Assembly (NCBI RefSeq): GCF_014641635.1
Contig: NZ_BMIC01000002.1
Span: 124,001-188,000 of the forward strand
DNA from: Aquaticitalea lipolytica
GTDB lineage: Bacteria > Bacteroidota > Bacteroidia > Flavobacteriales > Flavobacteriaceae
Direction of reading: 5' to 3'
DNA: 64,000 nucleotides
Shown: positions 7,935 to 16,191 of the stretch, in pieces
Layout: each line of letters begins with the position of its first letter
How positions within the stretch are numbered: the stretch's first letter is position 1
The notes under the pieces: model-generated
What the model was told of the DNA's origin: nothing
Databases searched by the model: none
The model's input: only the letters and a program-made list of their open reading frames with translations
Program-made: the position numbers and the translations under genes

Positions 7935-10114
7935 TTTACAGCTTCTACAAGTTCTAACTGATCAACACCAACATTAGTCGTAAACATTCCATAATTAATA
8001 ACAGCTTTGTTTTTTTCAAGTTTATCAATACTTCCTACAGCTCTACCATCTTGCAATCGAACTCTATCGCCAACTTTAAATATTGGTTTAGGTTTAGGTG
8101 TAGCATCTACTTTTTTCTTAGCTGCTTTCTTTTTCTGGCGAATAACTTCCACTGTTTTTTCAGCTTCTTTAATAACCTTTTTTTCTTTCGCTTTCTGAAT
8201 TTGCTTTTGTTTAACTGACACCTTTTTTCGTTTCGAATTCTCTATTTGAACTAATTTAAACAATTCATCCATTAATTCTCGCTTCTTCTTGTTGTCAAAA
8301 TACTTTTCAGACAAATCATTCAATTTTTGTCCTAAATAAATCAAGCGTTGATTGCTATCATACAACTCTTGGTAGCTTTCTAGTTTCTTTTGAATTTTGG
8401 CGTTTATTTCTTCTAGCTTTTCAGCTTCCGATTGTGTTTTTCTCTCGTTTAGCTTTAATGACTGCTCTGTTTTTTCAAGTTTACTACGCTCTTTTTGAAG
8501 TTTAGCAATAGTAGCATCAAATCGGATTTTGCCTCGCTCAATTTTCTTTTTTGCTCTATTAATTAAGCTGTAAGGAATTCCGTTTTTTTGAGCAACTTCA
8601 AAAGTAAACGAGCTTCCTGCTTGCCCTAAAGCCAATTTATACATTGGTTCGAGACTTTTTTCATCAAAAAGCATATTTGCATTTTGCATAAAAGGTAACT
8701 CGTTAGCTAATATTTTAAGATTAGAATAATGTGTTGTTATAATACCAAAAGCTTCTCGATGATAAAACTCTTCTAAAAATGTTTCAGCTAAAGCGCCTCC
8801 TAATTCAGGATCACTTCCTGTACCAAATTCATCAATCAAGAACAAAGTATTCTTGTTGCATTTTTTCAAGAAATAATTCATCTGTTTTAATCGATAACTA
8901 TAAGTGCTTAAATGATTTTCAATAGATTGGTTGTCACCAATATCGCTTAAAATTCTGTCAAACAAACAAATATTACTTCTTTCATGCACAGGAATCAACA
9001 AACCACTTTGTAGCATGACTTGAAGCAAACCTACTGTTTTTAGTGTTATACTTTTTCCTCCTGCATTTGGGCCAGAAATAACAATTATTCGATTATCTGA
9101 ATGCAATTCTATAGATTGAGGATATGTTTTTAATTTCTTTTTCTGATTAGAAACATAAAGTAAAGGATGATATGCATTTTTTAACACATAAACCTTATCG
9201 TTATTAATTTCTGGCAAAATACCATTAATTGCATTCGCATATTTTGCTTTCGCAGAAATAACATCAATATCTGTTAGAAAAGCTTGATACTGCTCTAAAA
9301 GCGAAACATAAGGTCTTACAAACTCTGTTAATTGTTTTAATATTCGAGTAACTTCTTCTTGCTCATCAAACTCTAAATTATTGAGTTCTCGAGTATAACG
9401 AAATGTAGTTTCTGGCTCAATATAAACGATACTTCCTGTTTTACTACCTCCTAAAATAGCACCTTTAACTTTGCGACGATACATTGCCTTTACAGCTAAA
9501 ACACGTTTGTTATCTACAACAGATTCTCTAATATCATCTAAATAATCTAAGGCACTATAGGTGCTTAAAGCCGAAGCAAAACTTTGATTTATTTTCCCCT
9601 TTATAACATTTATGCTTTGCCTTAAGGATAACAACTCATTTGATGCATTATCTTTTACATCTCCAAAGCGATCAATAATAGCATCTATTTGTTCAATCAA
9701 TACTTTTGTGACTTGTATTGATGATGAAAACTGTGATAAAGTAGGGTAGTACTCTTCAAACTTTTTTAAGAAGACAATAATTTCGTTACAATTTTGTGAA
9801 ATGGAAGCAATCTTCTTAAAACTTGAAGTCTCTAAAAACGAATTCTCAATTTTTAAATACTGAATTTCTTTAGTAATAGGCTCAAAACCATGATTTGGTA
9901 TTCTATTTTCGTTATGTAAAGACGCTAAATATTCATTAGTATAATGTAAAGCTTCAACAACCATTTCTTTTGACGAATATGGCAAAACGGATAGTGTTTT
10001 TTCTTTACCTAATGCAGTAATACAGTATTCAGACACTTGGCCTAATACTTTATAAAACTCAATATCTTGTAATGTTTTTTCGTGAATGTTAATCATCCTT
10101 TGAATTCCTGTCAT
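7931..10114 (-). CDS. mutS2: MutS2-type ATPase without an Smr domain
   Basis: A 727-residue member of the MutS2 branch. The N-terminal two-fifths are the helical core and clamp. The MutS ATPase follows, with Walker A GPNAGGKSITL, Walker B FLIDEFGTGSDPELGG and a His-containing switch (ITTHYSNL). A long Lys/Glu-rich coiled coil and a small beta domain (VGDRVRLQDGRAVGSIDKLE) complete it. Classical MutS2 proteins end in an Smr endonuclease domain; this one stops just after the beta domain, as many Bacteroidota homologues do. MutS2 proteins act on recombination intermediates and, in some species, on collided ribosomes. Two ATGs fit: 10114 and the seventh codon at 10096 (MINIHEKTLQDIEF), and the second gives the more usual family start. 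Confidence 0.88.
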   Translation of the reverse strand: MTGIQRMINIHEKTLQDIEFYKVLGQVSEYCITALGKEKTLSVLPYSSKEMVVEALHYTNEYLASLHNENRIPNHGFEPITKEIQYLKIENSFLETSSFKKIASISQNCNEIIVFLKKFEEYYPTLSQFSSSIQVTKVLIEQIDAIIDRFGDVKDNASNELLSLRQSINVIKGKINQSFASALSTYSALDYLDDIRESVVDNKRVLAVKAMYRRKVKGAILGGSKTGSIVYIEPETTFRYTRELNNLEFDEQEEVTRILKQLTEFVRPYVSLLEQYQAFLTDIDVISAKAKYANAINGILPEINNDKVYVLKNAYHPLLYVSNQKKKLKTYPQSIELHSDNRIIVISGPNAGGKSITLKTVGLLQVMLQSGLLIPVHERSNICLFDRILSDIGDNQSIENHLSTYSYRLKQMNYFLKKCNKNTLFLIDEFGTGSDPELGGALAETFLEEFYHREAFGIITTHYSNLKILANELPFMQNANMLFDEKSLEPMYKLALGQAGSSFTFEVAQKNGIPYSLINRAKKKIERGKIRFDATIAKLQKERSKLEKTEQSLKLNERKTQSEAEKLEEINAKIQKKLESYQELYDSNQRLIYLGQKLNDLSEKYFDNKKKRELMDELFKLVQIENSKRKKVSVKQKQIQKAKEKKVIKEAEKTVEVIRQKKKAAKKKVDATPKPKPIFKVGDRVRLQDGRAVGSIDKLEKNKAVINYGMFTTNVGVDQLELVEAVK

Positions 10115-10196
10115 TTATAAAGGAAAGCAAATTTACGTATTACAATTGAGATGTGGAATTTTTGGGTAGTTCGCTTTCGGTTTTGTGTATGAAACG

Positions 10197-10373
10197 TAGC
10201 GTCTAAATAAACGCTAACTTTTCGGATTTAGCATGAGCCGAATTTTTTATTTTTATGTTTTATTTTCTTTTATAAATATAACCAAATAAAAAATTTGACG
10301 TACTTTGTAAATATACAAAAACCTCTCTAAAAGCCTATAATAGCTATGTTTTATACACGTTGTTGTGCAACGT
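10197..10373. repeat. Hairpin-rich dispersed-type repeat downstream of a lipoprotein gene
   Basis: Three inverted repeats lie in 177 bases: TAGCGT (10197-10202)/ACGCTA (10211-10216), TTCGG (10221-10225)/CCGAA (10238-10242), and ACGTTG (10357-10362)/CAACGT (10368-10373). The last sits 3 bases beyond the lipoprotein stop. From memory, strings such as CGTGTATAAAACATAGC, GTTAGCG and GTTTCATACACAAA recur between small variable genes in many flavobacterial genomes; that is recollection, not a search. The rest of 10115-10375 shows no gene. Confidence 0.5.
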
Positions 10374-10375
10374 TT

Positions 10376-10843
10376 TTAATCTCCACTCCAATCTGGATAT
10401 CCTATTTGTCCCCAAAAATATCCGCTATCTTTATTGATAATATAAATAACAAATTGATGTTCCGTTTGAACAGTTTTCAAATATGTATCTTGATTTTTGG
10501 TAATCGGTTCAACATTTTCATTTATATATGTTGACACGCTTTCAATCAGCTGGTCATCTTCTGAACCATATAATTTAGAGAGTTCGTTTTTAATTTTATT
10601 CGAATATTTATGCATTTCGTTCTTTGTAACAAATTCAAGTGCTGATTCTCGGTCAAATTTTAGATGAAGCCATATTAGTCCTTCAAGGTCATCTTCACAA
10701 TCCAATATTTCAACATTTTCAGGGAATTTTATTCCGCTTGAGTTTTCGAAGAAATCAAATTCGCAATACGATTTTGTTTTTACATTTTTACAAGAGATTA
10801 AAGAAATACCAAGTGTGAATACGAAGATTAAATTCCGTAACAT
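10376..10843 (-). CDS. Hypothetical lipoprotein
   Basis: The longest frame starts at 10972, but the ATG at 10843 gives a clean lipoprotein signal: MLRNLIFVFTLGISLISC followed by Lys-Asn, with the lipobox Cys at residue 18. The mature part (about 137 residues) is acidic and soluble-looking, with no motif I recognise. The 43 codons upstream are polar and have no signal character, so the shorter start is preferred. The gene stands alone, and its stop abuts a hairpin-rich repeat of the kind that often follows variable small genes in flavobacteria. It may be a recently acquired accessory gene. Function unknown. Confidence 0.6.
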   Translation of the reverse strand: MLRNLIFVFTLGISLISCKNVKTKSYCEFDFFENSSGIKFPENVEILDCEDDLEGLIWLHLKFDRESALEFVTKNEMHKYSNKIKNELSKLYGSEDDQLIESVSTYINENVEPITKNQDTYLKTVQTEHQFVIYIINKDSGYFWGQIGYPDWSGD

Positions 10844-11142
10844 TTTAGCTCGACTTCCAGGTTTATTTTCATTTTCTAATTCAGCTCGTGAATTTGTTTT
10901 CAGTTTACTCAATTCAGAAGTATTTTCGTTTTTTGACAAATGTTTCACAACGGTTAAGATATCATTCGTCATATATTATGATTGATATCATCCAAAAGCG
11001 AAGTTAGTTTTTAAATGCATAAATATCAAGTCAATAAACTTGTTTTTCTAGTCAAAAAGCAAACAAACTGTTAGTAACTAATTTATTTTACTATTAGTTG
11101 AATAAAATGATAATCATATTTTTACAGTATAAGTATTAATTC

Positions 11143-11808
11143 ATGGAGGTTAACATACATTCAAGCTGGAAAACTCAATTAGAAGAAGAATTTAATAAAC
11201 CATATTTTAAAGATTTAACGAGTTTTGTAAAGGATGAATATTCAAAACATCAATGTTTTCCTCCTGGAAAGCAAATTTTTGCAGCCTTTGATTGGTGCCC
11301 TTTTGATAATCTTAAAGTTGTTATTATTGGTCAAGATCCTTACCATGGTGTTGGTCAGGCAAATGGATTGTGCTTTTCTGTAAATGATGGTATTTCTCAT
11401 CCACCATCATTAATAAATATTTTTAAAGAAATTGAGTCTGATTTAGGAATGCCGTATCCAACTTCAGGTAATTTAGAACGTTGGGCTAAACAAGGTGTAC
11501 TGTTATTAAATGCTACTTTAACTGTTAGAGCTCACAACGCTGGTAGCCATCAAAAAAGAGGTTGGGAAACATTTACAGATGCTGTAATACAATCTATTAG
11601 TGATAAAAAAGAAAATGTTGTGTTTTTACTTTGGGGAGGATTTGCTAAACAGAAAACAAAGTTAATAGATACATCTAAACATCATGTATTAACTACAGGT
11701 CATCCATCTCCATTAAGTGCAAATAGAGGATACTGGTTTGGTAATAAAAGTTTTAGTAAAACTAACTCCCAGTTGGAGCAAGTTGGCTTGGAGCCAATTG
11801 TTTGGTAG
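11143..11808 (+). CDS. ung: Uracil-DNA glycosylase, family 1
   Basis: A 221-residue enzyme with the family-1 signatures: water-activating motif GQDPYHGVGQANGLCFSV with catalytic Asp at residue 65, LLNATLTV that holds the uracil pocket, WGGFAKQK, and the DNA-intercalation loop GHPSPLSANRG with catalytic His near residue 187. It removes uracil from DNA to start base excision repair. Length is normal for the family. It stands alone, and its 3' end overlaps a small convergent lipoprotein frame by 47 bases. Confidence 0.97.
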   Translation: MEVNIHSSWKTQLEEEFNKPYFKDLTSFVKDEYSKHQCFPPGKQIFAAFDWCPFDNLKVVIIGQDPYHGVGQANGLCFSVNDGISHPPSLINIFKEIESDLGMPYPTSGNLERWAKQGVLLLNATLTVRAHNAGSHQKRGWETFTDAVIQSISDKKENVVFLLWGGFAKQKTKLIDTSKHHVLTTGHPSPLSANRGYWFGNKSFSKTNSQLEQVGLEPIVW

Positions 11809-11950
11809 AAACTGTTCTTTTTTGCTCCTGCTTTATAATGTAAGGCTTTTCTACTTGTTCTTTTGTTGATGTTTTATTACAACTAAAAGCAAGGAGTAAA
11901 AAATTTAAGACAACAAGAAATGTAAGAGTTAAAGTAATTATCATTATCAT
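11762..11950 (-). CDS. Small lipoprotein, 62 residues, overlapping ung
   Basis: The N-terminus (ITLTLTFLVVLNFLLLAFSC then Asn-Lys) is a convincing lipoprotein signal with the lipobox Cys at residue 24. The mature part would be only about 39 residues, Lys/Glu/Thr-rich. Its last 15 codons lie antisense to the end of ung, so that part is constrained by the glycosylase sequence. The signal peptide outside the overlap supports a real gene. No function can be given. Confidence 0.5.
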   Translation of the reverse strand: MIMIITLTLTFLVVLNFLLLAFSCNKTSTKEQVEKPYIIKQEQKRTVSTKQLAPSQLAPTGS

Positions 11951-12082
11951 ATTCTGTTAGGTTATGCCAATAAAACATTGACGATTGGGTATGACAAATG
12001 TAATTAAAATTTTGAGAAATAGAAAGTTAACTAAAAAAACTTAATGATTTGTTAAATATGAGTATGTAATGAGTAGTATTTT

Positions 12083-12940
12083 TTACTTCAGAATTTTAAC
12101 AATTTGATTGTAGTCTTTACGCTTTTTCATGATGTCTAAATCCATAAGTTCGTTTTGAACTTTATTCACAGTAGTTTCATTAATAATATCTTGAGACCAT
12201 TCGGTTAGAGATAACCATTCTTGTACATCTTTAAGTTTTTGATTATATCTGTTAGCAATTGTCTTATCTATACTAGGAATATCTTTAAACTCGATTGTAG
12301 TATTATTAATGATGTCTAAAATGGTTTTGACATCTTCTTCGTTAGATTCTAAAAATTCATTGCGAACAGCGATTACAAAACAAGGCCAAGGTGTTGGACA
12401 ATAATCTACACACTTAAAAATTTTATCATCGACCAAAGGTTTAGTAGTAAATTTCTCCCACATAAAGTAGTCGGCATCTCCATTTGTAAGTGCTTTTACT
12501 GCACCTTCTAAATCTTGGATAACTTCAAATTTTAAATCTTCATCAAGATTCCAATTGTTATTTTCAGCATTTATATATGCCATTAAATGTGACCCTGAAC
12601 CATAACGACTAATAGCAGCTCGTTTACCTTTTAAATCATCAATAGATTTAAATTTTGAATCATGGGCAACATGTATTCCCCAAATTAATGGCGATTGCAC
12701 AAAGATTTGCACAATTTTACTCGGATTCCCTTCTACAATATCTTTAATAATACCTTCGGTAAGAATGACTGCCATGTCGATATCGCCTTTACGCAATGCT
12801 TTGTTCATTTGCCCTGTGCCACCATGATAATCTTCCCAACGTAAGTTTATATCTTGAGCTTTATACTCACCATTTTTAAGCGTTAAATACCAAGCTAAAT
12901 TAAAATGTTCTGGAACGCCTCCTATTTTTATCGTTTTCAT
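12083..12940 (-). CDS. NMT1/SBP-like substrate-binding protein without export signal
   Basis: About 285 residues with the fold signature of ABC-transporter binding proteins of the NMT1/THI5-SsuA group: VPEHFNLAWYLTLKNGEY, the GGTGQMNKALRKGDIDMAV hinge, LKGKRAAISRYGSGSHLMAY and GDADYFMWEK. The ATG at 12940 is chosen because the longer frame opens at TTG inside the upstream gene. No signal peptide or lipobox is present and no permease or ATPase gene is near, so a periplasmic transport role is doubtful. It is the last gene of the operon and follows the nucleoside phosphorylase by 10 bases, which suggests a cytosolic ligand-binding or enzymatic role tied to nucleoside or cofactor metabolism. That is inference. 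Confidence 0.7.
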   Translation of the reverse strand: MKTIKIGGVPEHFNLAWYLTLKNGEYKAQDINLRWEDYHGGTGQMNKALRKGDIDMAVILTEGIIKDIVEGNPSKIVQIFVQSPLIWGIHVAHDSKFKSIDDLKGKRAAISRYGSGSHLMAYINAENNNWNLDEDLKFEVIQDLEGAVKALTNGDADYFMWEKFTTKPLVDDKIFKCVDYCPTPWPCFVIAVRNEFLESNEEDVKTILDIINNTTIEFKDIPSIDKTIANRYNQKLKDVQEWLSLTEWSQDIINETTVNKVQNELMDLDIMKKRKDYNQIVKILK

Positions 12941-12950
12941 TAATCTTCTT

Positions 12951-13820
12951 TTACTCAACTAATTTATTTAAAGCATACACTATTAAATCATCTACAATTG
13001 TTTTTGGGTCATTACTAAATTCGCCTGTAGCTCTATTAGCTATAATAGCATTCATTGATAATGCTTTGTGCCCAAGCAAGCTTGCTAAACCATAAATTCC
13101 TGCTGTTTCCATTTCTAAATTAGTAATAGGCATTCCTTTATAATTAAATGATGCTAGTTTATCATTCAAATCGTTATCCTGAATAGGGAGTCTTAAAATA
13201 CGTCCTTGAGGCCCATAAAAACCTACATTAGTTGCAGTAAAACCTTTTACTGTTCTAGCTGAACTCATTTTATTGAATAGTGATTCGTCACATTTTACTA
13301 CATAAGGAGATGATTTTGAAACAAACCAATTGGTATGATTTATAATTGCTTTAGATATATCGTCATACTGAACGTGCTTGCTTTCATAAAAATGCAATAA
13401 GCTATCAAACCCAGCAGCATAATCACTTATTAAAAACGAATCGATTGGAATTTCTTTTTGGATTGAGCCAGAAGTTCCTATTCTAATAATATCTAACGAT
13501 GTTAATTTACTTTTAATTTCACGCTTTTCTAAATCTATATTTACTAACGCATCTAATTCGTTAAACACGATGTCTATATTATCAGTACCAATACCTGTTG
13601 AGATTACAGTTATTCGTTTTCCTTTGTAAGTGCCAGTTTGTGTATGAAACTCTCGTTTTTTTGTTTGAAATTCAACAGTATCAAAATATTTTGTAACACT
13701 ATCAACACGATCAGGATCTCCAACAGTTATTATTGTATTAGCTATATGTTCTGGACGCAAATTAAGATGATAAACACTTCCGTCTGGGTTAAGTATGAGT
13801 TCGGATGCTTTAATAGGCAT
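12951..13820 (-). CDS. Nucleoside phosphorylase (uridine phosphorylase-like)
   Basis: A 289-residue member of the PNP/UDP phosphorylase family: phosphate-binding TVGDPDRVD near residue 33, ISTGIGTDNIDIVFNEL, RIGTSGSIQ, and the ribose/base-binding NLEMETAGIYGLASLLG. The enzyme would cleave a nucleoside with phosphate to give ribose-1-phosphate and a free base. Uridine is the closest family substrate but specificity is not fixed by sequence alone. It overlaps the upstream DUF1835 gene by 11 bases, which indicates translational coupling. Confidence 0.88.
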   Translation of the reverse strand: MPIKASELILNPDGSVYHLNLRPEHIANTIITVGDPDRVDSVTKYFDTVEFQTKKREFHTQTGTYKGKRITVISTGIGTDNIDIVFNELDALVNIDLEKREIKSKLTSLDIIRIGTSGSIQKEIPIDSFLISDYAAGFDSLLHFYESKHVQYDDISKAIINHTNWFVSKSSPYVVKCDESLFNKMSSARTVKGFTATNVGFYGPQGRILRLPIQDNDLNDKLASFNYKGMPITNLEMETAGIYGLASLLGHKALSMNAIIANRATGEFSNDPKTIVDDLIVYALNKLVE

Positions 13821-14751
13821 TTATATTTGTTTTTATAAGTTTATTTTGATCTTCATTAAAATGGAAATCAAATTTATTTACACCTCCAAAAGGCATATTG
13901 TTATTTAATTCTGTTGAAAAATTATACTGTCCTAATAAGGCTTCATGACCTTTGCGATTAAGAGTAATACCTTCTTGATTTTCATCAAAAAATATAGACA
14001 GTTTTTCAATCATTCTCATGAGTTGTATATCACCAAAGCCATAATAACCTTGATAATTTAATGCGTATCCTAATAAATGCTGTCTGGATTTAATAGGATA
14101 CTTTTTTACAATTTCTAATATATTCGTCTCTAAAACTGATAATCCAGTTTTTGAATCTGGAAATCGTCTTAAATGCGCTTTTAGGCAATTACTCAAATAC
14201 TTAAAAGGCGACTTTTTTGTAATATATGGTTTAAAAAGATTGTGATCTTTACCACAATAAGTCTTCCAAAGTGTTATTAATAAATCAATATCAGCTTCAG
14301 AAAGTTTGATTTTTTCTTCGAAATGATTTAAAAGCTGCGTTGCACTTAACTCTGATAAACCTTTTAAATCGTTTTCTCCTTTTATACGTCCACTAGACAC
14401 TAAATACAAAGGTGCTTTATTATTTTTTTGTTGTAATAAACTTACAACAGCCATTAAATTAATATGGCAAAACAAATCATATTCAAACCAAAGGATGATT
14501 TTAGAATACTCGCTAGTATTGTTTAAGGTTTTAATTTCTGTTTTAAACTCCTCTTCATTAACCTCAATATCATAATAATCATGAAGAAATTGTTTTCTTA
14601 TAGAAAAGAAATGCTCTGTATCAATTTGTTCAGATGTTGGGCCCTCACATAACATTTCCTGCCAAGTCAAAATGTCGTCAGTGAAATTTAACTCTCTTAA
14701 ATAATCGGTTAGACTATTTCCGTTAGTAATATGAAGAATTTTGTCTGACAT
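13810..14751 (-). CDS. DUF1835-domain protein
   Basis: A 313-residue cytosolic protein. The N-terminal LHITNGNSLTDYLRELNF and DDILTWQEMLCEGP are the DUF1835 signature, with the rest helical. No catalytic motif is evident and the molecular function of the family is unknown. It begins one base after the stop of the SUI1-like gene and overlaps the nucleoside phosphorylase by 11 bases, so it is embedded in a tight operon. Confidence 0.85.
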   Translation of the reverse strand: MSDKILHITNGNSLTDYLRELNFTDDILTWQEMLCEGPTSEQIDTEHFFSIRKQFLHDYYDIEVNEEEFKTEIKTLNNTSEYSKIILWFEYDLFCHINLMAVVSLLQQKNNKAPLYLVSSGRIKGENDLKGLSELSATQLLNHFEEKIKLSEADIDLLITLWKTYCGKDHNLFKPYITKKSPFKYLSNCLKAHLRRFPDSKTGLSVLETNILEIVKKYPIKSRQHLLGYALNYQGYYGFGDIQLMRMIEKLSIFFDENQEGITLNRKGHEALLGQYNFSTELNNNMPFGGVNKFDFHFNEDQNKLIKTNINAY

Positions 14752-15078
14752 TTATCCACCTACACGCTTTACATTAAATCCTTTTTCTTTAAGAATTTGC
14801 ATTATTTTGTCTCTATAATCGCCTTGAATAATAATCTTGTCATCTTTAAAACTCCCACCAACACTTAATTTGGTTTTTAGTTCTTTGGCCAGCAGTTTAA
14901 AATCTTCAGTAGCTCCATTATAGCCTTCTAGAATTGTTATAGGTTTCCCTTTTCGCTTTTCGTACTTACAAATAATTGGGTCGTCTTGAAGCCAAATATC
15001 AGAGCCTTCATCAACATTTTCAGGAGTTTCAGGTTCATGTTCAGGGAACAACTTTTTAAGTTGGTCTTGCAAATCCAT
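14752..15078 (-). CDS. SUI1/eIF1-like translation factor (YciH type)
   Basis: A 108-residue protein whose C-terminal two-thirds match the SUI1 fold: KRKGKPITILEGYNG, LAKELKTKLSVGGSFKDD, IIIQGDYRDKIMQIL and the closing GFNVKRVGG. Bacterial YciH/SUI1 proteins resemble eukaryotic eIF1 and are thought to influence start-site fidelity; they are not essential in studied bacteria. It sits 6 bases after the oxygenase gene and directly abuts the DUF1835 gene. Confidence 0.92.
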   Translation of the reverse strand: MDLQDQLKKLFPEHEPETPENVDEGSDIWLQDDPIICKYEKRKGKPITILEGYNGATEDFKLLAKELKTKLSVGGSFKDDKIIIQGDYRDKIMQILKEKGFNVKRVGG

Positions 15079-15084
15079 TAAAAA

Positions 15085-16035
15085 CTATTTTTTTATTAAG
15101 CCCAAATCAACTAGACGTTCATGTAAAAACTCTCCTGCTGTAATATCGTCAAACCCTTTAGGGTGATCTTTATCTATACAACTATCTAAAACGTCTAATT
15201 TCATTTCACTAATAGGATGCATAAAAAACGGAATTGAGTAACGAGAGGTTCCCCAAAGTTCTCTTGGCGGATTAACAACACGATGTATTGTAGATTTTAA
15301 TTTGTTGTTTGTATGGCGTGATAACATATCACCAACATTAATCATTAGTTCATCTGGTTCAGCAATAGCGTCAATCCATTCACCTTTATGATTTTGAACT
15401 TGTAGTCCACGTCCTTGAGCTCCCATTAATAGCGTAATTAAATTAATATCACCATGAGCAGCAGCACGAACAGCATCTTTTGGCTCTTGCAAAATAGGAG
15501 GATAGTGAATTGGTCTTAATATTGAATTACCATTATGTATGTAATTATCAAAATAAGTTTCTTCTAAATCTAAATGCAACGCTAAAGCACGCAAAACGTA
15601 TTTAGCTGTTTTTTCTAGCATTTGGTAGGTTTCTTTACCAATTTTATTAAACTCTGGCAACTCTTTAACCTCTACATTTTCAGGATATTCTTTAGCGCGT
15701 TCTGGATCGTCTTCAACATATTGTCCAAAATGCCAAAACTCTTTTAAATCGCCTTGTTTTTGACCTTTAGCGCTTTCTTTTCCAAAAGACACATAGCCAC
15801 GTTGACCTCCAATTCCTGGTATTTCATATTTTTCTTTAACCTCAAGAGGTAATGAGAAAAAATTCTTAACTTCTTTATATAAATTATCTACTAATTTATC
15901 ATCTAAAAAATGACCTTTTAAGGCCACAAAACCTATTTCTTCATAAGCTTTACCGATTTCATCAATAAACTTTTGTTTTTTAACTGGGTCTCCAGAAACA
16001 AAATCTTGAAGATTTACACTTGGTATAACATTCAT
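15085..16035 (-). CDS. Isopenicillin-N-synthase-family 2-oxoglutarate/Fe(II) oxygenase
   Basis: A 316-residue oxygenase with the non-haem iron triad: HGDINLITLLMG provides the HxD pair and HRVVNPPRELWGTSRYS the distal His and the Arg that binds 2-oxoglutarate. The N-terminal GQRGYVSFGKESAKGQKQGDL is typical of the DIOX_N plus 2OG-FeII_Oxy arrangement. The substrate is unknown; the family name does not imply penicillin synthesis and no NRPS gene is present. It is the first gene of the five-gene minus-strand operon, divergent from the fused E1 gene. Confidence 0.88.
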   Translation of the reverse strand: MNVIPSVNLQDFVSGDPVKKQKFIDEIGKAYEEIGFVALKGHFLDDKLVDNLYKEVKNFFSLPLEVKEKYEIPGIGGQRGYVSFGKESAKGQKQGDLKEFWHFGQYVEDDPERAKEYPENVEVKELPEFNKIGKETYQMLEKTAKYVLRALALHLDLEETYFDNYIHNGNSILRPIHYPPILQEPKDAVRAAAHGDINLITLLMGAQGRGLQVQNHKGEWIDAIAEPDELMINVGDMLSRHTNNKLKSTIHRVVNPPRELWGTSRYSIPFFMHPISEMKLDVLDSCIDKDHPKGFDDITAGEFLHERLVDLGLIKK

Positions 16036-16158
16036 AGTCGTAGTGTGTTTAAATTTTAATTATACGTAATACAAAAGTAACGAAAATACTGCTAAAAGTT
16101 ACACGATAATATCTCTTAAAAAAAAGTAGCTTTATCTATATGCCAATCAATTTTTATT

Positions 16159-16166
16159 TACTTTTG
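16159..16166 (+). promoter_or_regulatory. Bacteroidota -7 box upstream of the fused E1 gene
   Basis: TACTTTTG at 16159-16166 fits the TAnnTTTG -7 element of Bacteroidota primary-sigma promoters and lies 26 bases before the ATG. I did not find a clean TTG -33 partner at 19-21 bases, so this is tentative. Confidence 0.45.
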
Positions 16167-16191
16167 AATTATAAATATAATACATTAAATA

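Noticed and set aside
15085-16035. Isopenicillin N synthase as evidence for beta-lactam synthesis
   Set aside because: The family name covers many 2OG oxygenases, and no peptide synthetase or other beta-lactam gene is present.
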